Shown here: positions 57,745 through 64,000 of the stretch, in pieces
Position numbering within the stretch: the stretch's first letter is position 1
Layout: each line of letters starts with the position of its first letter
Assembly: GCF_900099995.1 (NCBI RefSeq)
Contig: NZ_FNCZ01000001.1
Coordinates: 930,001 to 994,000, forward strand
Length of the DNA stretch: 64,000 nucleotides
DNA from: Winogradskyella thalassocola
Lineage (GTDB): Bacteria > Bacteroidota > Bacteroidia > Flavobacteriales > Flavobacteriaceae
Reading direction: 5' to 3'
Translations under genes and position numbers: made by a program
The notes under the pieces: model-generated
Told to the model about the DNA's origin: nothing
The model's input: the letters and a program-made list of their open reading frames with translations, nothing else
Database searches by the model: none

Positions 57745-59283
57745 ATGGCAAACGAAGATCAATTTAAAAAAGTAATCTCTCACGCAAAGGAGTATGGTTA
57801 CGTATTTCAGAGTAGTGAAATCTACGATGGACTAAGCGCAGTGTACGATTATGCTCAAAACGGAGTAGAATTAAAGAAAAATATTAGAGACTATTGGTGG
57901 AAAGCCATGGTACAAATGCATGATAATATTGTAGGTCTTGATGCTGCAATATTTATGCACCCAACAACATGGAAGGCTTCTGGCCATGTTGATGCGTTTA
58001 GCGATCCTTTAATTGATAATAAGGATTCTAAAAAACGTTACAGAGCTGATGTTTTAGTAGAAGATTATTGTGCTAAAATTGAAGCAAAAATTGAAAAAGA
58101 AGTTAAAAAAGCCGAAAAGCGCTTTGGAGAGGCTTTTAATAAACAAGAATTTGTTTCTACTAATGGACGTGTTGTTGGTTACCAAGAAAAAATCGATTCT
58201 ATTTTAAAACGTTTAGGGCAATCTTTAGAAAAAGAAGATTTAGCAGACGTAAAGGCATTAATCGAAGAATTAGAAATTGCTGATCCTTTAACAGGAAGTC
58301 GAAACTGGACAGATGTTAAGCAATTTAACCTCATGTTTGGAACTAAACTTGGTGCTTCTGCAGAATCGGCAATGGATTTGTATTTACGTCCAGAAACAGC
58401 TCAAGGTATTTTTGTGAATTTCTTAAACGTTCAGAAAACAGGACGTATGAAGATTCCTTTCGGAATTGCCCAAACCGGAAAAGCATTTAGAAACGAGATC
58501 GTAGCGAGACAATTTATCTTTAGAATGCGTGAGTTTGAACAAATGGAAATGCAATTTTTCATTAAGCCAGGCACACAAAAAGAATGGTTTGAACATTGGA
58601 AAGAAACACGAATGAAGTGGCATCTTTCTCTTGGAATGGGAGAAGACAATTACCGTTTTCACGATCATGAAAAATTAGCACATTATGCAGATGCTGCTAC
58701 AGATATAGAATTTAAGTTTCCATTTGGGTTTAAAGAATTGGAAGGAATTCATTCTCGTACAGATTTCGATTTAAAACAACATGAAGAGTTTTCTGGTAAA
58801 AAACTTCAATATTTTGACCATGAAGATAATGCAAGTTACACACCATACGTTTTAGAAACGTCTATTGGTTTAGACCGTATGTTCTTGGCTGTATTTTCGA
58901 ATGCCTTGGTAGAAGAAGAATTAGAGAACAATACAACCAGAACCGTTTTAAAATTACCAGCAGTGTTAGCGCCAATAAAAGCAGCTATTTTACCATTGGT
59001 TAAAAAAGATGGTTTACCAGAAGTTGCACAAAAAATTGTAGAAGATTTGAAATGGGATTTCAATGTTACTTACGATGAAAAAGATGCTGTAGGCAGACGT
59101 TACAGAAGACAAGATGCTAACGGAACACCATTTTGTATTACGGTAGACCACGATACTTTAGAAGATAACACGGTAACGATTCGTCATAGAGATACGATGG
59201 AACAGAAGCGTGTGAAAATTGAAGATTTAAAAGATATCATTAAAGCTGAGGTTGATGTTAAGCATTGGCTTCAAAAAATGTAA
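57745..59283 (+). CDS. glyS: Glycyl-tRNA synthetase (single-chain, class II)
   Basis: A 512-residue alpha2-type enzyme charging tRNA-Gly. Motifs: FQSSEIYDGLSAVYDYAQNG near the start, LRPETAQGIFVNF, RNEIVARQFIFRMREFEQMEMQFF (motif 2 region) and PYVLETSIGLDRMFLAVFS (motif 3). The anticodon-binding domain follows (about 400-512; VTYDEKDAVGRRYRRQDANG). It has its own promoter and a strong terminator at 59322. Confidence 0.97.
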   Translation: MANEDQFKKVISHAKEYGYVFQSSEIYDGLSAVYDYAQNGVELKKNIRDYWWKAMVQMHDNIVGLDAAIFMHPTTWKASGHVDAFSDPLIDNKDSKKRYRADVLVEDYCAKIEAKIEKEVKKAEKRFGEAFNKQEFVSTNGRVVGYQEKIDSILKRLGQSLEKEDLADVKALIEELEIADPLTGSRNWTDVKQFNLMFGTKLGASAESAMDLYLRPETAQGIFVNFLNVQKTGRMKIPFGIAQTGKAFRNEIVARQFIFRMREFEQMEMQFFIKPGTQKEWFEHWKETRMKWHLSLGMGEDNYRFHDHEKLAHYADAATDIEFKFPFGFKELEGIHSRTDFDLKQHEEFSGKKLQYFDHEDNASYTPYVLETSIGLDRMFLAVFSNALVEEELENNTTRTVLKLPAVLAPIKAAILPLVKKDGLPEVAQKIVEDLKWDFNVTYDEKDAVGRRYRRQDANGTPFCITVDHDTLEDNTVTIRHRDTMEQKRVKIEDLKDIIKAEVDVKHWLQKM

Positions 59284-59288
59284 TAATA

Positions 59289-59310
59289 GATTTTAGCGAA
59301 AGCAGAAATC
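59289..59310. repeat. Decayed copy of the GCGAAAGC palindromic repeat
   Basis: GATTTTAGCGAAAGCAGAAATC corresponds to the perfect copy at 38278-38300 with several changes in the stem; the GCGAAAGC tip is kept. Confidence 0.4.
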
Positions 59311-59321
59311 TTATATAAATT

Positions 59322-59358
59322 AAAACACCCAAACGGTTAAAGGTTTGGGTGTTTTTTT
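59322..59358. terminator. Terminator between glyQS and the efflux adaptor gene
   Basis: AAAACACCCAAAC pairs with GTTTGGGTGTTTT, loop GGTTAAAG region, with T7 on the plus strand and A4 (T4 on the minus). Confidence 0.85.
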
Positions 59359-59388
59359 GTGAAAGATTATGTCGAAATTAGAAAAAAA

Positions 59389-60534
59389 TTAATGGCTATG
59401 TCCACCTTCACTTTCATTAAGTAACATGCCGATACCTTTGACCAAGATTTGTTTGTTTTTTAAAGCTTCTGAGTTTAAAACTTCTACCACATCTTCTGTT
59501 TCTTTTCCGATAGTTAGTTTTACTTTTTGAAGATGAAACTCATTATTTTCTTCCGTTTCTAAAACCAGAATATAAGAATCACCTTCTAGGCTAATAATTG
59601 CTTCTTTTGGTAAACCTATTCGTTTTGTGTTTTCAGTAATAATCTCTGCATCGACAAACATGCCAACGATAAAATTGTCGTCCTCGTTGTCTATGTGTCC
59701 ATGAACCTGAACGCGTCTGCTCGCTCCATCAATCGTGGTACCCACTAAATGAACATCTGCATTAAAAGTTTGATCTGAGGCTTCTGGAATTTGAAATCTA
59801 ATTTTTTGTCCTTTTTTAACAGCCATAATATCCTTTTCAAAAACAGATAATTCCAAATGAACATGATGTGTGTCTACAATTTCTAAAATAACATCACTCG
59901 GAGAAACGTAGGTTCCATTACTCACATTTACCTTAGTTACAAATCCGTCAATTGGTGCATATAAATTGATGCTCGACGAAATAGTACCTTGTTCTACACG
60001 TTGTGGACTAATATGTATCATCTGCAGTTTTTTACGTAAACCATTGTAGTGTGCAAGATTGCTTTTGTATGTACTTTCTGCTTTTAAATAATTTTTTTCA
60101 GAAGTAATTTGTTCATCAAACAAGGTTTTCTGTCTGTTGAATTCAGATTTTAAATAATTTAATTGCTCTGCAACTTCGAGGTAATTCTGTTGAATTTCAA
60201 CGTATTCAGGATTTTGAAGTGTCACTAATAATTGTCCTTTTTTTACTTCACTACCAATTAATAAAGGTGTTTTGGTAATATAGCCTCCAATAAAAGTTGA
60301 AATACTCGATTTGTTTTGCGGTGGCACATCAATCATTCCGTTGGCTTTTATTCCTTCGTTAAAATCGAACTCTTCCAAACTTCCAAAAGCCATGTTTTCG
60401 CTTTCAAATTGGGCTTGTGTGATAGTTATATTGTCTTGGACTTCATCAGTTTGTATAACTTCTGATGTATTGTCTTTTTCTTTTCCGCACGCTGTGATAA
60501 GCAGGGCGAATAATATAATATATAGATTTTTCAT
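59389..60534 (-). CDS. Periplasmic adaptor subunit of a CusB/CzcB-type RND efflux system
   Basis: A 381-residue membrane-fusion lipoprotein (lipobox LITAC, Cys16). Order: barrel-sandwich half (about 75-115, IGGYITKTPLLIGSEVKKGQ), helical hairpin (about 120-190), second lipoyl half (INLYAPIDGFVTKVNVSNG) and beta-barrel (LVGTTIDGASRRVQVHGHID). The end, GGHSH, may bind metal. It links the inner-membrane pump to the outer-membrane channel, both encoded by the gene just upstream (gap two bases). Metal specificity (copper, zinc, cobalt) is not clear. Confidence 0.92.
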   Translation of the reverse strand: MKNLYIILFALLITACGKEKDNTSEVIQTDEVQDNITITQAQFESENMAFGSLEEFDFNEGIKANGMIDVPPQNKSSISTFIGGYITKTPLLIGSEVKKGQLLVTLQNPEYVEIQQNYLEVAEQLNYLKSEFNRQKTLFDEQITSEKNYLKAESTYKSNLAHYNGLRKKLQMIHISPQRVEQGTISSSINLYAPIDGFVTKVNVSNGTYVSPSDVILEIVDTHHVHLELSVFEKDIMAVKKGQKIRFQIPEASDQTFNADVHLVGTTIDGASRRVQVHGHIDNEDDNFIVGMFVDAEIITENTKRIGLPKEAIISLEGDSYILVLETEENNEFHLQKVKLTIGKETEDVVEVLNSEALKNKQILVKGIGMLLNESEGGHSH

Positions 60535-60536
60535 CT

Positions 60537-63500
60537 TTAAAAAATGTTTAAAATAAGGTGATTAATGGAAATAACGGTCTGGTTGTAAGCATTTAAATTA
60601 TCTAAATAAGACAGCTCAATATCTTTAGCTGTTTCTAAACTTTGGATATATTGAAAAAAGTCGATTTCACCTTCTTTAAAGGTTCGGTTGGCTGTTTTTA
60701 TAATTTCATCTTTTAAATGTTTACCTTGTGTATCGTAATAATTCACAGCTTCGTTGTATTTGTTTAGTGTGGTTAAAAGCGATTTATATTCTGAATTTAA
60801 CTGCACTTCATAATCTTGTTTTTGTTCAGATATGATGTCTTTGGCAATTTTAGATGCTTTAATTTTCGAAGAATTTCCAAAGAACAACAACGGAATTTTA
60901 ATCCCGAATTGGTAGCCTTTTATATTAGTGTTCAATTGGTCGTTTGTACCTTGAAAATATTCAAAATTAAGGTCTGGTAATAAATTTTGCTTTTCAGATT
61001 TATGTACTGCATTTTGATAGTTTTCGGCATTTTCAAAATAGAGCAAACCAAAATTATCCTGAAGCGAAGGAGTATATAGTTCTAGCTTTATTAATTCTTG
61101 GTCAACAATGTCTAAAGTATCAACTTGAACAATGGCTTTTAACTGCTCTTTTGAAAATTCAACATCCTGCAAAGCCTGTTTATACAATGTTTGAAGTTGT
61201 TTCTGTTTAGATTCAGCTGTAATAGTTTCTAAATAATTGGTTTCGCCAAGTTCAAACCGTCGTGCTGCTTTTTGTGAAAAATCTTGATACAAACTATCTA
61301 AAAAGCGATAGGTTTCAGCTTTCTGTTTGGCATAACTTAATTGATAATAACTAGAGTAAACCTTCTTTTTGACTCTTTGAAATTGAATATTATATTTAGA
61401 TTCTTCCAAATTTACCATCGCCTTATTTACTTTCTTTTCAGCAAAATATACTGTAGGAAACTTGAAGTCTTGAGAAATACCGAATACTTTTAGGGGCTCA
61501 TTGTTAATAGCTAAATTGCTTTCATCATAATTATGATACAAGGCTGTTTTATCAAAACTAAAAGCGCTGCCAACAAAGGCATCACTTTTTTCAATTTGTA
61601 AATTAGAAGCTTTTAAGCTGGCATTATTTTCAATAGCTAAGTCTAATGTTTGTTCTACGGTTAGTTGAGATTGTGCATTGACATTCATCATAAAAAAGAA
61701 TCCAATCACTGTGGCAACAGCTGTTTTATTCATTTTAATTTCTTTTTTCTCTTCAAACCAAGCGTACAATACTGGTAAAACTATTAATGTTAAGATGGTT
61801 GCAGTAACCAAGCCACCAATTACAACGGTTGCCAAAGGGCGTTGTACTTCTGCACCTGCATTTGTAGAAATAGCCATAGGTAAAAAACCTAAAGCTGCAG
61901 CTGCAGCGGTTAACACTACAGGTCTTAAACGTTCTGACGTGCCTCGTTTAATGCGTTCTTCAATATCATCAATACCTTGTGATTTGAGTTCTTTAAAATG
62001 CTCAATAAGTACTATACCATTTAAAACTGCAATTCCGAAAAGTGCAATAAAGCCAACACCTGCTGAAATACTAAAAGGCAAATCGCGCAACCATAGTAAT
62101 AAGATACCACCAACGGCCGAAAGCGGAATAGCAGAATACACTAATAAGGCTTCTTTAACAGAATTAAAGGCAAAATAGAGTAGTAGAAATATTAAGGCCA
62201 ATGCAATGGGTACAGCAACTGTTAATCGTGCTTTGGCACTTTCTAGATTTTCAAATTGTCCACCATAAGTAATAGTGTAACCAACAGGTAATTTAAGCTT
62301 GCTGTCAATAATAATTCTAACATCATCTACAACAGATTGCAAATCTCGGTTTCTCACGTTAATACCAACCACGATTCTACGTTTGGTATCATCGCGAGAT
62401 ATTTTTGCTGGTCCGGTTGTATATTGGATTTTGGCTAATTCGCTGAGCGGAATTTTAGTGCCACTAGGGGTATCTACATATAAGTTTTCTAGGCTTTCTA
62501 TGTTTTTACGATTCTTTTCATCTAATCGAATCACTAAATCAAAACGTTTTTCACCTTCAAAAACACTACCTACGGTTCCACCTGCAAATCCCATTGAAAT
62601 CAATTGATTAACATCTGAAATATTTAAACCATAACGCGCAATTTTACTTCGATTGAAAGTGACACTCATTTGCGGTAGCCCTTCGACTTTTTCAATAATA
62701 ATATCTGATGCGCCTTCAACATCTTGAATTAGACGTTTTATGTCATCTGCTTTATTGGCTAAAACGGATAACTCGTCACCAAAGATTTTAATAGCAATAT
62801 CTGCTCTAACACCTGTAATTAATTCGTTAAATCGCATTTCAATAGGTTGGGTGAATTCTACTTCCATACCTGGGATTATAGTCAATGCGTCTTTAAATTT
62901 ATCTGCTAATTCATCTTTGCTTTTTGCAGAAACCCATTCTTTTTTAGGTTTCAGTTTTATGATAACATCGCTTTCTTCCATAGACATTGGGTCTGTTGGG
63001 ACTTCTGCGGCACCAATCCTACTCACTACTTGGTCAACTTCCGGGAAATTATCTAGTAAGACTTGCTCAATTTTAGTGGTTATTTCTATGGTTTTACCGA
63101 GTGAAGTTCCTGTTTTTAAAACCGGTTGAATGACAAAATCACCTTCATCTAAAGTCGGTACAAATTCGCCACCCATTCTACTGAATACATAAAAACTAGA
63201 AACTAATAATAGAATTGCTAATCCAATCACTAATTTTTTGTGTTGTAAAGCCCAATTGATAGAAGGTTTATACCATGAGTTTAAAACTTTCATTAGTCTA
63301 ACAGAAACATTCTTATCGCTCGGTTTATTAGGTTTTAAAAATAAAGAAGCTACTACAGGAACATAAGTTAAACATAAAAGCATGGCTCCAATTAATGCAA
63401 AGCTAAAGGTTAAGGCCATTGGTCTAAACATTTTACCTTCCACACCACTTAAGGATAAGATTGGAATGAAAACGATTAAAATGATTAATTGTCCAAAAAT

Positions 63501-64000
63501 GGCAGAATTCATCATTTTTGAGGCGCTTTTTAGTGTAATGGCATCGATTTCGACTTGTTTTGCTTCTTTTGTGAGTGCTTTTAGATTGTCGCTTTGTGTT
63601 ATAATTCTGAAAGCAATAAACTCGACAATAATAACGGCTCCATCAATAATAATTCCAAAATCGATGGCGCCAAGACTCATTAAATTGGCATCGACACCAA
63701 AAAGGTTCATTAAGGAAATTGCGAATAATAGACTCAACGGAATCACAGAAGCGACTACTAATCCAGAACGTAAATTACCTAATAATAATACTACAACAAA
63801 TATGACGATGAGCGACCCTAGAATTAAGTTTTCGGAAACCGTAAATGTTGTTTTTCCTATGAGCTCACTTCGTTCTAAAAAGCCATTAATAAAAACACCT
63901 TCTGGTAGACTGCTTTGCACAGAAGCAACGCGTTCTTTTACAGCATCAATAATGGCTTTAGAACTACCATCTTTTAACATCATAATCTGACCAAGAACTT
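60537..64000 (-). CDS. CusA/CzcA-type heavy-metal RND pump fused to a TolC-family outer membrane channel (5' end outside window)
   Basis: The frame stays open to the right edge, where codons before the ATG at 63983 read VLGQI as in CzcA proteins, so the true start is outside. About 756 residues of the pump are visible: porter domain, helices 4-12, and motifs LGAIDFGIIIDGAVIIVEFI (Asp proton relay) and GFIALFGIAVLNGIVLIEHF. After the last helix (LPVLYAWFEEKKEIK) the same frame continues into MNKTAVATVIGFFFMM...NAQ, a signal-peptide-like segment starting at 61733. About 375 residues of TolC/OEP helices follow. The fusion is common in Bacteroidota. The adaptor gene follows. Confidence 0.9.
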   Translation of the reverse strand, partial: VLGQIMMLKDGSSKAIIDAVKERVASVQSSLPEGVFINGFLERSELIGKTTFTVSENLILGSLIVIFVVVLLLGNLRSGLVVASVIPLSLLFAISLMNLFGVDANLMSLGAIDFGIIIDGAVIIVEFIAFRIITQSDNLKALTKEAKQVEIDAITLKSASKMMNSAIFGQLIILIVFIPILSLSGVEGKMFRPMALTFSFALIGAMLLCLTYVPVVASLFLKPNKPSDKNVSVRLMKVLNSWYKPSINWALQHKKLVIGLAILLLVSSFYVFSRMGGEFVPTLDEGDFVIQPVLKTGTSLGKTIEITTKIEQVLLDNFPEVDQVVSRIGAAEVPTDPMSMEESDVIIKLKPKKEWVSAKSKDELADKFKDALTIIPGMEVEFTQPIEMRFNELITGVRADIAIKIFGDELSVLANKADDIKRLIQDVEGASDIIIEKVEGLPQMSVTFNRSKIARYGLNISDVNQLISMGFAGGTVGSVFEGEKRFDLVIRLDEKNRKNIESLENLYVDTPSGTKIPLSELAKIQYTTGPAKISRDDTKRRIVVGINVRNRDLQSVVDDVRIIIDSKLKLPVGYTITYGGQFENLESAKARLTVAVPIALALIFLLLYFAFNSVKEALLVYSAIPLSAVGGILLLWLRDLPFSISAGVGFIALFGIAVLNGIVLIEHFKELKSQGIDDIEERIKRGTSERLRPVVLTAAAAALGFLPMAISTNAGAEVQRPLATVVIGGLVTATILTLIVLPVLYAWFEEKKEIKMNKTAVATVIGFFFMMNVNAQSQLTVEQTLDLAIENNASLKASNLQIEKSDAFVGSAFSFDKTALYHNYDESNLAINNEPLKVFGISQDFKFPTVYFAEKKVNKAMVNLEESKYNIQFQRVKKKVYSSYYQLSYAKQKAETYRFLDSLYQDFSQKAARRFELGETNYLETITAESKQKQLQTLYKQALQDVEFSKEQLKAIVQVDTLDIVDQELIKLELYTPSLQDNFGLLYFENAENYQNAVHKSEKQNLLPDLNFEYFQGTNDQLNTNIKGYQFGIKIPLLFFGNSSKIKASKIAKDIISEQKQDYEVQLNSEYKSLLTTLNKYNEAVNYYDTQGKHLKDEIIKTANRTFKEGEIDFFQYIQSLETAKDIELSYLDNLNAYNQTVISINHLILNIF

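Noticed and set aside
61678-62178. 166-codon open frame on the plus strand
   Set aside because: Antisense to the pump/TolC junction; low-complexity Lys/Thr/Ala/Pro product typical of shadow frames.
63382-63990. 202-codon open frame on the plus strand
   Set aside because: It is wholly antisense to the RND pump gene, and its product has no recognisable pattern; it is a shadow of the strong codon bias of the pump.
1-64000. tRNA or rRNA genes
   Set aside because: I checked the intergenic regions by eye and found no cloverleaf, GGTTCGAATCC-type T arm or rRNA sequence.

Overview
The window is a 64 kb stretch of a flavobacterial chromosome (Bacteroidota, family Flavobacteriaceae, most likely marine). 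The evidence is the gldD and gldE gliding genes, four large TonB-dependent receptors, AT-rich DNA, absence of Shine-Dalgarno sites, and many copies of the Bacteroidota promoter (TTG, about 18-23 bases, TAnnTTTG). About 58 protein genes are supported, several too short for ordinary gene finders. I see no rRNA or tRNA genes, CRISPR array, prophage or transposase.

Layout. 1-6.3 kb: end of an M23 peptidase, pgi, then a TonB receptor paired with an anchor-J lipoprotein. 6.3-10 kb (minus strand): mutY, ssb, gldE, gldD. 10-12.4 kb: HU protein, a 29-residue mS38/COX24-like protein, ribonuclease G, and a 35-codon ORF with its own promoter. 12.6-20.1 kb (minus): Bax-inhibitor-1 protein, YugP-type zinc peptidase, alanine dehydrogenase, a small membrane protein, leuS with an enlarged insert, and an outer-membrane barrel. 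20.2-31.5 kb: ftsX, a small membrane protein, DUF3098, uppP and truB. Between DUF3098 and uppP lies an 8 kb catabolic locus on the other strand. 31.6-39.6 kb: TonB-like protein, thioredoxin-like protein, tag, aat, DUF3127, flavin reductase, histidine kinase, zinc-ribbon protein, HIT protein, greA and a Rieske-like lipoprotein. 39.6-47.1 kb (minus): a long overlapping gene cluster followed by a TPP riboswitch and its TonB receptor. 47.2-59.3 kb: ahcY, DinB-like protein, S46 peptidase, aminotransferase, nitrilase, Ig-like lipoprotein, comF, a coiled-coil protein and glyQS. 59.4-64 kb (minus): a heavy-metal RND pump fused to its TolC-like channel, plus the adaptor.

The most interesting system is at 21.8-29.9 kb. 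The probable operon runs TonB receptor, GH63 hydrolase resembling glucosylglycerate/mannosylglycerate hydrolases, sodium:solute symporter, glycerate kinase, with a divergent LacI regulator behind two overlapping palindromic operators. I read it as a complete route for taking up a glycosylglycerate (a compatible solute; mannosylglycerate is abundant in red algae), cleaving it in the cytoplasm and phosphorylating the glycerate. The second is vitamin salvage at 39.6-45.7 kb: a TPP-riboswitch-controlled TonB receptor beside an UPF0045 thiamine-binding protein, a PnuC/PnuT transporter and a NadR-like kinase.

Smaller observations include an RND-TolC polypeptide that keeps an internal signal peptide, an SSB-type tail on the DUF3127 protein, several near-leaderless genes, a probable CTG start, a dispersed palindromic repeat inserted in frame in truB, and a candidate 55-base RNA.
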